A DNA stretch of 64,000 nucleotides, taken from positions 372,001 through 436,000 of the forward strand of contig NZ_PUFH01000004.1 in the NCBI RefSeq assembly GCF_004354555.1, given 5' to 3'. The DNA comes from Leuconostoc citreum (lineage in GTDB: Bacteria > Bacillota > Bacilli > Lactobacillales > Lactobacillaceae). The notes under the pieces were generated by a model, which was not told the origin of the DNA, searched no databases, and was given only the letters and a program-made list of their open reading frames with translations. The translations under genes and the position numbers were made by a program. Below, piece after piece: positions 55,628-64,000 of the stretch (positions within the stretch are counted from its first letter, which is position 1; each line of letters begins with the position of its first letter).

Positions 55628-56392
55628 ATGGCCTTTTTTAAGAAAAACAAAGCACTAGGTGATGGGTTATCTGCCGAAACAATGACTAAAGGTGCCAGAC
55701 TGATTGCGGCTGCTGAACCTAAAAACCCAGTTTCAGAGCAATTTAGAACGTTACGGACGAATATTGATTTTGCCTCAGTTGCCAAGGGAAATGTCAAGAC
55801 ACTGCTCGTTTCCTCTGCTTTACCTTCAGAAGGAAAATCAACAATTACGGCAAACCTAGCCGTTGTTTACGCGCAACAAGGAAAGCGTGTCTTGTTAGTT
55901 GATGCAGATTTGCGACGTCCAACAGGCGCAATCACTTTCGATGTGACTGATAATCACGGGTTAACGAATTATCTTGCGGATGTTCATAGTGAACTTGGTT
56001 CGATTATTCATCATACACGTATGGATACGTTAGACGTGATTACTTCAGGTCCAGTACCACCTAATCCAGCTGAATTGCTAGCGTCAGCGCGTATGACGAC
56101 GTTAATTACGCAACTAAGAGATCATTATGATTTGGTGATTTTTGATGTCCCACCATTCTTGATGGTAACTGATGCACAGGTATTGATGAGCAGAATGGAT
56201 GGTGTTGGCATTGTTGTCAGTGGTGGTAAAACAACCAAAGGTGCGTTACAGCGGACATCTGAAATTCTGAAAATCGCCGAAGCACCGGTAGTAGGCTTCA
56301 TTTATAATGATCAGAATCAGAAGAAAAAAACTGGGAGTGGCTACGGCTATGGCTACGGCTATGGTTATGGTTATGGAGAGAGCAAGGCTTAA
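55628..56392 (+). CDS. Bacterial tyrosine kinase (CpsD-like)
   Basis: Cytoplasmic BY-kinase of 254 residues. Walker A ALPSEGKSTIT, Walker A' VDADLRRPTG and Walker B VIFDVPPF are present. The C-terminus has six consecutive Gly-Tyr pairs, a tyrosine cluster that is autophosphorylated in relatives. With CpsC and CpsB it forms the phosphorylation cycle controlling polymer synthesis. Confidence 0.93.
   Translation: MAFFKKNKALGDGLSAETMTKGARLIAAAEPKNPVSEQFRTLRTNIDFASVAKGNVKTLLVSSALPSEGKSTITANLAVVYAQQGKRVLLVDADLRRPTGAITFDVTDNHGLTNYLADVHSELGSIIHHTRMDTLDVITSGPVPPNPAELLASARMTTLITQLRDHYDLVIFDVPPFLMVTDAQVLMSRMDGVGIVVSGGKTTKGALQRTSEILKIAEAPVVGFIYNDQNQKKKTGSGYGYGYGYGYGYGESKA
56339..56374 (+). repeat. Hexanucleotide repeat coding the Gly-Tyr tail of CpsD
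   Basis: Six copies of a 6-bp unit GGYTAY in frame. Gain or loss of units would change the number of phosphorylatable tyrosines without a frameshift. Confidence 0.85.
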
Positions 56393-56420
56393 GCGATAAT
56401 TGGGAGATGGGAGAAATCTA

Positions 56421-57047
56421 TTGTTTTATAGAAAAGTTGTTAAACGATTGCTTGATTTATTGCTAGCAATCCCAATGTTAATCATATTATTGATTCCATT
56501 AATCATTGTTGGCATTATTATTAAACTGACTTCGGAAGGCCCAGTTCTATTCATTCAGGAACGTTACGGCAGAAATTCGAAGCCTTTTGCGTTGTACAAA
56601 TTTCGTTCAATGACTAACAAGGCACCAGTCAAAGCAAACTCAGAGTTTGAAGACATCACAAGTTATGTGACGCCTTTTGGTATGTTTATTCGAAAAACAT
56701 CAGTAGATGAATTACCGCAGTTGTGGAACATTATTAAAGGTGACATGAGTTTTATTGGTCCTCGTCCATTGGCTGAGACTGATAAAAAAGTGTTGCTTTT
56801 GCGAAAGCAGAATGGTGCCGATCAAGTATTACCAGGTATTTCAGGATTAGCACAAGTCAACGGGCGAAATAATCTTTCTGATGAAGATAAGGCGGCTTAT
56901 GATGCTAAATATGCAGCACACTTAAGTTTTAGAGTAGATATGTTATTGACTTTGGAAACGATTGTATCTGTGTTGAAGCGTGATGGTGTGTTTAAAGAAA
57001 CAGTGATTGACGATAATAAGTCAGATAAAGATATGGGTGAGGCATGA
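56421..57047 (+). CDS. Priming sugar transferase (undecaprenyl-phosphate phosphosugar transferase)
   Basis: Starts the repeat unit by placing a sugar-phosphate on undecaprenyl phosphate; 208 residues. N-terminal hydrophobic helix (about residues 8-38), then the catalytic domain with QERYGRNSKPFALYKFRSM, SVDELPQLWNIIKGDMSFIGPRPL and PGISGLAQVNGRN. The sugar cannot be told. The likely start is TTG 56421, 7 nt after GGGAG; another TTG at 56400 is less well placed. Confidence 0.9.
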   Translation: MFYRKVVKRLLDLLLAIPMLIILLIPLIIVGIIIKLTSEGPVLFIQERYGRNSKPFALYKFRSMTNKAPVKANSEFEDITSYVTPFGMFIRKTSVDELPQLWNIIKGDMSFIGPRPLAETDKKVLLLRKQNGADQVLPGISGLAQVNGRNNLSDEDKAAYDAKYAAHLSFRVDMLLTLETIVSVLKRDGVFKETVIDDNKSDKDMGEA

Positions 57048-57351
57048 TGAAGTAAGTATTGATGTTAGCAGCAAAGGCTAATTGATCCTACTTACTACAA
57101 ATAACGGTTCATTAAGTTTATAGTTGTGAGCAATACGTGACTCTATAAGGAGATAATAAATAAATTTTGAGATAGTCTATTTATTTAACTATAAGCCATA
57201 ACGCTGTACTTTTAATATTAATAATTGTTTTGATTTGTCACATTTGGGGTAATGTAACCAGCTAATTTGAATTTTAAAAGAGAAAAAAATTTATGACAAG
57301 TTATTTATATGATACAGATTGTTTATTCTATGTCGCTACAAGGAGGGAGAT
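57048..57351. other. AT-rich gap without a clear gene
   Basis: About 300 bp between the priming transferase and the first glycosyltransferase. A 20-codon frame (57293-57355, MTSYLYDTDC...) ends exactly over the TTG start of the next gene but has only a weak ribosome site. An isolated AAGGAG at about 57148 precedes no frame. It may be the remains of a lost gene or a recombination junction. Confidence 0.4.
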
Positions 57352-58173
57352 TTGAACCAATTTACAGTTTTAATGTCAGTTTATGAAAAGGATGATGCAA
57401 ATTACTTTATTGAGGCCGTTCAAAGTAATTTTCAACAGTCCGTGAAACCGAAGGAATTAATCTTAGTTGTGGATGGGTTTATACCGAGACAATTAGAAAC
57501 GGCAGTTAGTACTGTTAAGAATCAATATCAAGGTCAAATTAAGGTCATTCGTCTTGAAAAAAATAGTGGTCTAGGACTTGCACTTAGAGAAGGGATGAAG
57601 CATATTCAGACAAACTTAGTTGCAAGAGCAGATTCAGATGATATTTCGGATAAGAATAGGTTTGAAAAACAATTATTGGAATTTTCTCGTGAACCTGACT
57701 TGGTCATAGTGGGTGGCTTAGCCAAAGAATTTGTGGGCGGGGTAAGTAATATTACATCTTCAAGGCGCTTGCCCAAAAATGATATAGAAATAAGAAAATT
57801 TTCAAAATTTCGAAGCCCTTTTAATCATCCTACCGTCATGTTTAAAAAGGATGAAATATTAAAAGCGGGAAATTATCAAAGTTTTAAATCCTTTGAAGAT
57901 TATCATTTATGGATGCGAGTATTAAATTTAGGTGGTCGAGTTAAAAATATTGATGATGCTGTTGTGTTTATGAGAACCGACACTGGTATGTATAGTAGAC
58001 GCGGAGGAGTAACTTATGCTCTTCAAAATTTGAAATTGAGATGGTTCTTCATGAAGATTGGCTCGATTTCTCTCTTTGATATGTTATTGGTAGATACTAT
58101 TTTAATGATTACCGCGTTAATTCCTACCTCCTTTAGGTCAGTATTGTATAAGATTTTTCTAAGAAAGAGGTAA
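57352..58173 (+). CDS. GT2 family glycosyltransferase
   Basis: 273 residues, GT-A fold. N-terminal FTVLMSVYEKDD, nucleotide region VDGF, metal motif ARADSDDIS, and the acceptor-side FEDYHLWMR (ED pair). Donor and acceptor unknown. Start is TTG 57352, 4-5 nt after a strong AAGGAGGGAG; there is no ATG in a suitable place. From here on the DNA is more AT-rich than the backbone, with frequent ATA and AGA codons. Confidence 0.85.
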   Translation: MNQFTVLMSVYEKDDANYFIEAVQSNFQQSVKPKELILVVDGFIPRQLETAVSTVKNQYQGQIKVIRLEKNSGLGLALREGMKHIQTNLVARADSDDISDKNRFEKQLLEFSREPDLVIVGGLAKEFVGGVSNITSSRRLPKNDIEIRKFSKFRSPFNHPTVMFKKDEILKAGNYQSFKSFEDYHLWMRVLNLGGRVKNIDDAVVFMRTDTGMYSRRGGVTYALQNLKLRWFFMKIGSISLFDMLLVDTILMITALIPTSFRSVLYKIFLRKR

Positions 58174-58182
58174 ATTATTAAA

Positions 58183-59097
58183 ATGTTGAAACGAATAATA
58201 AAAAGTAGGTTTGTTCAATCGTTAAAAATTGCTAAGGTTATTTATTTACCTTTTTATATTAATACTCAAAAGAAATTACAAGTTAAAGTTTTGCCCCCAC
58301 TTGAAACAGTTAAACGTATAAATGAAGAAAAATTATCCATAGGACGTTTTGGAGATGGCGAAATGAGAATAATGTTTCAACAGAGAGATATAGGCTTTCA
58401 AAAGTTTGATCCAAAGCTTGCAAATGAGTTGTTCAAATCAGCCACTCCTTCCGGTAAGTATGTTATTGCGATACCGCATGGATTTATGACGACAAAAGAT
58501 GATAATTTGAGAACTGCTGTTTTTTGGTGGAAATATGTTTTTGAGAACAAAAAACATATTAGAACTTTGACCGACCACGCTAAAACGAAATTATTTTTTG
58601 ATACTAATTTTAGTAGAACAACCACAGAACTTAAAAATACGGATACTGTTGACAATGTGATTAGGGAAGTTAAAAATATTTGGTTAAATCGTTCTGTTAT
58701 TATGATTGAGGGCAAGCAGACTCGCTTTGGAATTGGAAATGACTTGTTTGACAATGCCTTGGCAGTTAGGCGTGTTGTGGGACCTGCAGAAAATGCTTAT
58801 GACGCTATAGATAGTTTAGAAGAAGTTGTTGTGGAATTGAGCAAACAGTTGATTGATCCAATCGTTTTGATAGCGCTTGGACCAACAGCTACTGTCTTGT
58901 CGCATAGAATTTTTAGTTTAGGTCTACAAACAATTGATATTGGTCACTTTGATTTACAGTATGAATACTATTTAAAGGGGTCTCGTCATCGAGTTAAGGT
59001 TTCCGGCAAGTATGACAATGAAAGGGGGATTACAGGACAGGAGGAAAATTTTAATGATGATTCTTATAAGAATCAGATATATAAAAAAATTTTATAA
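58183..59097 (+). CDS. GT-D fold glycosyltransferase (DUF1792-like)
   Basis: 304 residues. The central part has the signature SIGRFGDGEMRIMF (the DxE-type motif of the GT-D fold), then PHGF, IEGKQTRFGIGNDLFDNA and ALGPTATVLSHRIFSLGLQTIDIGHFDLQYEY-like text. This matches the DUF1792/GT-D group first described from streptococcal adhesin glycosylation clusters and also found in polysaccharide loci. Sugar unknown. Confidence 0.8.
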   Translation: MLKRIIKSRFVQSLKIAKVIYLPFYINTQKKLQVKVLPPLETVKRINEEKLSIGRFGDGEMRIMFQQRDIGFQKFDPKLANELFKSATPSGKYVIAIPHGFMTTKDDNLRTAVFWWKYVFENKKHIRTLTDHAKTKLFFDTNFSRTTTELKNTDTVDNVIREVKNIWLNRSVIMIEGKQTRFGIGNDLFDNALAVRRVVGPAENAYDAIDSLEEVVVELSKQLIDPIVLIALGPTATVLSHRIFSLGLQTIDIGHFDLQYEYYLKGSRHRVKVSGKYDNERGITGQEENFNDDSYKNQIYKKIL

Positions 59098-59114
59098 AAG
59101 GAGGGAAGTGATGA

Positions 59115-60359
59115 ATGATAGGTAAAATAATATACACATTGAAAAGAAACACAGCTGTTAAGGATAGATTGAAATTGTTAATTGCATTGTTGTATTTTCC
59201 AGTAATAATAAGTGCGTATATATTTTCGAAAATAAAAGGGAACAAAGGTGATTTATGGCTGATAAGTGAGATGGGTATTGATGCTAAAGACAACGGACGA
59301 GACTTTTTTGAATATATCCGCATCAACCATCCCGAAATTCAAACAGCGTTTATTTTAAAAAAAACAGCGCTTGAATATAAAAATATCAGTAGTATTGGCC
59401 CCGTAATAGAGCCTGGATCATTTGAGCACTTTGTTACTGTATTCAGATCTAATTTTTTAATATCTACTCATGATCATTATGTCTTACCAATGAAATGGGT
59501 TAATTGGCGGGAATTTAAAGAGCTATATGGTTGGATGGTTCCTGATTTGAAGTTCGTATTTTTGCAACATGGTGTTGAACAGTGGAATGCTGAAAAAAAT
59601 TCAAACTATAATAGAACAAAATTTGATTATTTTGTTACAAGCACACAATCTGAATTTGAAGAAGTTTCAAAATATGGATATCCCTTTGGTAATGTTATTA
59701 AAACAGGGCTGCCAAGGTTTGATAAATTGAATTCCGCTGATAATAAATTATTGCGGGATAGAGAACGAATAATTTTATTTTCACCAACATGGCGTCAATA
59801 TTTAGCAAATGTTTCAGATAAAGAATTCTTAAGCTCTAATTATTTTAAAACGATTAATTCAACATTAAATAATGAAAAGGTGTTGGAGTTGTTGGATAAA
59901 TATAGTATTGATTTACTTTTCATGCCACCACATCATGAAATCCAAAAATATCTCCACGAGTTTTCAGCTGGGTCTGATCGTGTTAAATTAATTTCTATAG
60001 ACGACCATTCATTAAAAGAAGTATTAAAAGACAGTTCCCTAATACTTACAGATTATTCAAGTATTTCAATGGATTTTGCATATATGAATAGGCCGGTCAT
60101 ATACTTTCAATTTGACCAAGACGAATTTAGCAAGGGGCACTACCAATATAGCGATGACTATTTTACTCATGAGCGTGACGGATTCGGCCCTGTGGTTACA
60201 AATATTGACGATTTAGTAGCTAATATTAATAAAGTGATAGAAATGAATTTTGTAATGAGTGACTACTACATAGATAGAGTTCAACATTTTTTTGATCTCC
60301 GTGACAATGATAACTCACAAAGGCTATACAATATTCTTATAGGGGAAAAACATGATTGA
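59115..60359 (+). CDS. CDP-glycerol glycerophosphotransferase family protein
   Basis: 414 residues, TagB/TagF-type. Diagnostic segments: LQHGVEQWN, TSTQSEFEEVSKYGYP, TGLPRFDKL, LFSPTWRQYL, MPPHHEI and LTDYSSISMDFAYMNRPVIYFQFD. Expected to transfer glycerol- or ribitol-phosphate from a CDP donor, suggesting that the polymer carries a polyol-phosphate group. No CDP-glycerol synthase gene is in the window. Ribosome site AAGGAGGG; overlaps the next gene by 8 bp. Confidence 0.87.
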   Translation: MIGKIIYTLKRNTAVKDRLKLLIALLYFPVIISAYIFSKIKGNKGDLWLISEMGIDAKDNGRDFFEYIRINHPEIQTAFILKKTALEYKNISSIGPVIEPGSFEHFVTVFRSNFLISTHDHYVLPMKWVNWREFKELYGWMVPDLKFVFLQHGVEQWNAEKNSNYNRTKFDYFVTSTQSEFEEVSKYGYPFGNVIKTGLPRFDKLNSADNKLLRDRERIILFSPTWRQYLANVSDKEFLSSNYFKTINSTLNNEKVLELLDKYSIDLLFMPPHHEIQKYLHEFSAGSDRVKLISIDDHSLKEVLKDSSLILTDYSSISMDFAYMNRPVIYFQFDQDEFSKGHYQYSDDYFTHERDGFGPVVTNIDDLVANINKVIEMNFVMSDYYIDRVQHFFDLRDNDNSQRLYNILIGEKHD

Positions 60360-61341
60360 ATTTGTAACACTGGTTGTTACCTATGGTAGTGAAGATAGAG
60401 TGCATAACTTAGTTAAAACAATAAATAGTGCTTTGAAGCAAGGAACACAAAAAGTTTTCGTAGTTAGTAATGGTGCACAATACGATATAGTGAAATTTTT
60501 GAGTATTTTTGAAAATAAGGTAGATTTAATTAAGTATGACTTTAATGTGGGATCAGCTGGTGGATTTGGTGGTGGCATTACGGAAATTCTAAAATCTAAG
60601 GAAGTTAACGATGAGACATACATTCTTATATTGGATGATGACGTCAAAGTCGATGATGGATTTTCAAAAAAATTAGAAAAATTAGAATCGAAGTTCAGCT
60701 GGAGTTCACATATATGGTCTATGTTAAGAAGAGGACGTGATTCAACATTCTCTGCTAATTGGGACAGAAGCATGGAATCGTACAGAAATTCAATAGCTGG
60801 TTTTTCATTGAGAAATAAAGTTTTGCTACCAAAAAAACAACGAAAAAATATTGAAGTAGCGGAACCAACGTTTATTACGTGGGCAGGTGTCGTTGCTCAG
60901 AAAAGTGTATTAAAAAATGTTGAGTTGCCAAACGAAGATTTTTTTGTTTATGAAGATGATGCTCAATTTTCATTGAATGCACAACGTAAAGGAATTAAAA
61001 TCCGAAAAAGTAAAAATTTAACGTTGTCAGAAATTGGTGAATCGTGGTTTGAGGATAAAAAAAGAAATTCTGGATATAGAATTTTTTACAAGAGTCCAAG
61101 TGATGAGGGGTTAGGTCGTTTTTTATATATGCTTAGAAACAATGTCTATTTAATTCGAAATAACGGATTACTTACAAGTCATCTTATATATTTTACGAAC
61201 CTATCAATTTTTGTTACCTTTGGTTTTATTAGGTATGGGCATGGAACCTTCCGTTCGATGAAACGTTTAGTTTTGGTTATGAGTGCTATCCATGACGGAT
61301 GGAGTGGTCATTTAGGTCAAAACATCAATTGGAAATTATAA
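60352..61341 (+). CDS. GT2 glycosyltransferase, galactofuranosyltransferase-like
   Basis: 329 residues. N-terminal TLVVTYGSED, the segment FNVGSAGGFGGG that is typical of GlfT-like and rhamnosyl GT2 enzymes, metal motif LDDDV, and WAGVVAQ / NEDFFVYEDDAQFSLNA for acceptor and catalytic base. The similarity to galactofuranosyltransferases is by motif only. No glf gene is seen here. Confidence 0.78.
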   Translation: MIEFVTLVVTYGSEDRVHNLVKTINSALKQGTQKVFVVSNGAQYDIVKFLSIFENKVDLIKYDFNVGSAGGFGGGITEILKSKEVNDETYILILDDDVKVDDGFSKKLEKLESKFSWSSHIWSMLRRGRDSTFSANWDRSMESYRNSIAGFSLRNKVLLPKKQRKNIEVAEPTFITWAGVVAQKSVLKNVELPNEDFFVYEDDAQFSLNAQRKGIKIRKSKNLTLSEIGESWFEDKKRNSGYRIFYKSPSDEGLGRFLYMLRNNVYLIRNNGLLTSHLIYFTNLSIFVTFGFIRYGHGTFRSMKRLVLVMSAIHDGWSGHLGQNINWKL

Positions 61342-61361
61342 GATCCATTGGAGTAAAGCTT

Positions 61362-62483
61362 ATGCTATTTGTTTTAACAATCATAGTATCATTTATTGCT
61401 AGTCTATTATTTAAAAACACTCGAATAATTGGTGCGCTAGGATTTATATCATTAGCTTGGCTTGCTGGAACAGCTGATGAGAGAACAACCACCGATTATG
61501 CAGTATACAAAATACATTTTAACTCTATTGGTTATGAAGTTTCGCCCTTTGAAAAGGGATACACAGGCATGTCAGTATATTTTAGCCATATAGGATTTGA
61601 CTATGCAGAATTTCGATTGTTGTTTGTGTTCCTAGCCTTTACCATACTATTTTTCGGTGTGACATTATTTACTAAGAATGTTGCAATGTTCACTTGGATA
61701 TATGGAATAACAGTTTTTTTTAATGATGCTACACAAATACGAAACTTGATGATGATATCTATGGTTATATTGGGAAGTGCTATATTTCTTAAGTTTTCGT
61801 TAATTGGAAAATGTCTGGGTAGCTTATTAATTCTATTTTCATCACAATTTCACGATTTGGGATTTTTATTTATTTTAATCATACCAATTTTTTTAATTAA
61901 CAAAAAAATTCTTACAAAAATAGAAGTTTGGATAATCAGTGTGGCGGGAATAATTTTGATGTTTGTGACTATTTTTGGAAATTCATTACTTCAGAGGATA
62001 CTTGTAAAATTTTTGATTTCATTTTCTTCACGTAATGATTCCGCAAGTAATGTTCAAAATAATTTTTCAAGAGGAACTAGTGTTTCTATAATTTTACTTA
62101 TTTGGGCTACCGTATTATTAGTGCTTTATTTGTCTAACAAATTCATATCTTCTCTGAGCGAGACTCAGAAAATTAGAATAAATCAGCTGAAAATGTTATA
62201 CAGTGGTATTTTTATATCCATAATCGCTCTACTCTTGATTGTTATGTCACCTGACTATTCTAGAATATCTAGAAATGCATTTTTATTTTTTATAATTTTA
62301 GCTACTATATACATAACTGATAGTCAGCAAAAAAGCACTTTATTTAAGCATGGAAGAATTTTGTTTGTACTTTCCCTAATTTTAGTAACTTATACACATA
62401 CAATGATATGGGGATCGGACTATCAAAATTCCATCGCTTATATAGCAAAACTAAAAAATTCTAATATTATTAGTGGGGATTAA
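61362..62483 (+). CDS. EpsG/Wzy-like polysaccharide polymerase
   Basis: 373 residues, about ten transmembrane helices, with the family-like TTDYAVYKIHFNSIGYEVSPFEKGY after helix 2 and the extracellular RIS-containing end (SPDYSRISRN). The EpsG group polymerises repeat units outside the membrane. The start at 61362 follows GGAG; longer in-frame starts would overlap the preceding gene. AT-rich. Confidence 0.78.
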   Translation: MLFVLTIIVSFIASLLFKNTRIIGALGFISLAWLAGTADERTTTDYAVYKIHFNSIGYEVSPFEKGYTGMSVYFSHIGFDYAEFRLLFVFLAFTILFFGVTLFTKNVAMFTWIYGITVFFNDATQIRNLMMISMVILGSAIFLKFSLIGKCLGSLLILFSSQFHDLGFLFILIIPIFLINKKILTKIEVWIISVAGIILMFVTIFGNSLLQRILVKFLISFSSRNDSASNVQNNFSRGTSVSIILLIWATVLLVLYLSNKFISSLSETQKIRINQLKMLYSGIFISIIALLLIVMSPDYSRISRNAFLFFIILATIYITDSQQKSTLFKHGRILFVLSLILVTYTHTMIWGSDYQNSIAYIAKLKNSNIISGD

Positions 62484-62485
62484 GA

Positions 62486-63370
62486 ATGACAAAATATTCT
62501 ATTGATGCAGTTATTGTGACATATAATCCAGATATAAGATTATTACTGGATAATGTTAAAGCAATAATAAATCAAGTTGATAAAATTTTTATTGTGGACA
62601 ATGGATCAGATAATTTGGATCAGTGGAATTCTCTAATTAATTCGTCAAATGTTTCTGTGTTTCCTCTTCTTGAAAATAAAGGGATTGCTTATGCTCAGAA
62701 TTTTGGAATAAAAAAGTCCAAAGAGCAGAGTTCTGACTGGGTATTAACTTTAGATCAAGATACAATTTTACCAACAAGCTATGTTGTGGAGATAATGAGA
62801 AATCATTTCCCGAGCAAAGTAGGAATTATATCTGGCAGATTTATTGACAGATCATGGAAAGAAATTAATAGTATTTACAATGAAAAACCAAATATTGAAG
62901 AAGTTAATGAAATTATTTCATCCGGAAATATAGTAAATATCTGTGCTTGGAAAAATGTTGGTGGTTTTGATGAAAATTTGTTTATTGATTATGTTGATTT
63001 TGACTTTGATTATAAACTTCATCGACAAGAGTATGGGATATATAGAGTTAATAATGTTGTATTTGAACATGAAATTGGCAATGGAATACCTGAATCGATG
63101 ATAAAAACATTTTTAGGATTGAAAAAAAAGCATGTTTTTGACCATTCAGCGTATAGACTATACTATATAAATCGAAATAGAATTATAGTGAGAGCCAAGT
63201 TTCCAGAGTATGGTTCTCCATACAAAATGATAGTCCGAGAATTAATCAATTTGAAAGAAATTCTTTTATTTGAAAAACCCAAAGTCAATAAATTAAGGTT
63301 TTCTATTAAGGGGATATTTGCAGGAATATATTACTTGTTTAGTGGGAGATATTTGGATGAAACCAACTAA
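62486..63370 (+). CDS. GT2 glycosyltransferase, rhamnosyltransferase-like
   Basis: 294 residues. N-terminal AVIVTYNPD, VDNGSDN, NKGIAYAQNFGI, LTLDQDT as metal motif, and NVGGFDENLFIDYVDFDFDYKL for acceptor binding; this order is common in WbbL-type rhamnosyltransferases, but donor prediction is weak. It starts 2 bp after the polymerase gene and overlaps the flippase gene by 14 bp. Confidence 0.82.
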   Translation: MTKYSIDAVIVTYNPDIRLLLDNVKAIINQVDKIFIVDNGSDNLDQWNSLINSSNVSVFPLLENKGIAYAQNFGIKKSKEQSSDWVLTLDQDTILPTSYVVEIMRNHFPSKVGIISGRFIDRSWKEINSIYNEKPNIEEVNEIISSGNIVNICAWKNVGGFDENLFIDYVDFDFDYKLHRQEYGIYRVNNVVFEHEIGNGIPESMIKTFLGLKKKHVFDHSAYRLYYINRNRIIVRAKFPEYGSPYKMIVRELINLKEILLFEKPKVNKLRFSIKGIFAGIYYLFSGRYLDETN

Positions 63371-64000
63371 GAAATCACGAGTTTTAGCCACTAAAAAAAA
63401 CGTCATGTTTGGTGTTGTTTTTCAGTTGCTTACATTAATTATGACGTTTGTAGGTAGATATTTTTTCATTCATAAACTTGGTAATTCTTATTTGGGTCTA
63501 GATGGGCTATTTAAAAATATCCTAAGTATGTTATCATTCACAGAATTAGGTATTGGTGTAGCAATTACATCCTCTCTTTATAAGCCATTAGCTGAATCAG
63601 ATTACGTATTAGTGAAATCATTAGTATCATTATTGAAAAAAGTATATTTAATAATGGTGATTATTATTATTTTTTCGGGTAGCATTTTGACGTTATTTCT
63701 TCCCTTTTTTATTAAAGGTGTTATTCCTGATGGAACACGTATTGCTTTTGTAGTGTACTTTATGAATTCTGCAGCGAGTTATTTCCTTGTGGCCAATAGA
63801 TCGCTTTTGATTGCCGATCAAAATGGATATCTAAATGCCTATAATCAATTTGTGTTTAATATGGTTGCGCAGGTAGCTCAAATTATCACATTATTTATTT
63901 TTAATAATTATGTAGTTTATTTGCTTGTGTTACTTATTTCAACAGTTCTTTCAAATATTACATTAAACAGGACAGTCAAAAATAAATACCCAATAATAGA
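63357..64000 (+). CDS. Polysaccharide flippase (Wzx/MATE-like), cut by window end
   Basis: The frame opens with ATG 63357 (MKPTKKSRVL) inside the end of the previous gene, with GGGAG upstream, and stays open to the last base (about 214 residues visible). Five to six hydrophobic helices are visible, the first after a basic start, with YLGLDGLFKNILSMLSFTELGIGVAI typical of polysaccharide exporters. It probably flips the lipid-linked repeat unit before polymerisation. Confidence 0.85.
   Translation, partial: MKPTKKSRVLATKKNVMFGVVFQLLTLIMTFVGRYFFIHKLGNSYLGLDGLFKNILSMLSFTELGIGVAITSSLYKPLAESDYVLVKSLVSLLKKVYLIMVIIIIFSGSILTLFLPFFIKGVIPDGTRIAFVVYFMNSAASYFLVANRSLLIADQNGYLNAYNQFVFNMVAQVAQIITLFIFNNYVVYLLVLLISTVLSNITLNRTVKNKYPII

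Overview
The window is about 64 kb of low-GC Gram-positive chromosome and almost certainly comes from Leuconostoc, most likely L. citreum. The strongest evidence is one 2827-residue glucansucrase with two catalytic domains (43818-52301). It matches, as far as I can recall, the dextran-dextransucrase/alpha-1,2-branching enzyme DSR-E (2835 residues), and every catalytic residue I can place is offset by exactly eight. A sucrose phosphorylase, a dlt operon, cre sites and a Gram-positive LexA box fit the same lineage. No database was searched; names rest on motifs, gene order and memory.

Layout. 1-6017: phosphate-starvation block (end of a PhoR-like kinase, pstS, pstC, pstA, two pstB copies, phoU), with PhoP-like repeats in front of pstS. 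6171-10474: small membrane protein, hprK, gpsA, galU, trxB. 10730-16419: MFS permease, sucrose phosphorylase, DedA protein, phosphoglucomutase, rplS. 16420-16760: a gene-free stretch holding a series of hairpins that looks like a small RNA. 16761-20290: SOS-type dinB, nrnA, DEAD-box helicase. 20323-22360 (minus): alpha/beta hydrolase and a degenerate EIIC-like membrane protein. 22513-26955: dltXABCD. 26992-33442: yslB (minus), murI, rdgB, yfcE-like, ruvB, a phosphoesterase, queA, ruvA. 33481-34591 (minus): deoxynucleoside kinase and mscL. 34842-37501: small unknown gene, two YdbS/YdbT PH-domain proteins, and an S16 gene with an additional C-terminal domain. 37668-42572: nucleotidase, fructose operon (regulator, fruK, fruA), ogt. 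42755-52301: Rgg-type regulator facing away from dsrE. 52412-53655: rimM-trmD. 53925-64000: an exopolysaccharide cluster that runs off the window (CpsB/C/D-like regulators, priming transferase, glycosyltransferases, a CDP-glycerol-type transferase, polymerase, start of a flippase).

How it works together. Sucrose can be phosphorolysed by sucrose phosphorylase to glucose-1-phosphate, which PgcA and GalU connect to glycolytic intermediates and UDP-glucose for envelope polymers. Outside the cell DSR-E turns sucrose into branched glucan and releases fructose; a fructose PTS operon lies just upstream. HprK and at least three cre sites link these systems to CcpA control. The dlt and eps blocks shape the cell surface.

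Main points for a second look: the two-domain glucansucrase with an Rgg neighbour and a possible micropeptide between them; the hairpin-rich small RNA candidate; a set of five genes, three for DNA repair, whose -10 boxes lie 6-7 nt from the ATG and which therefore look leaderless; S16 with a HeH/SAP-like tail; and an EIIC-like protein lacking the conserved sugar-site motif.
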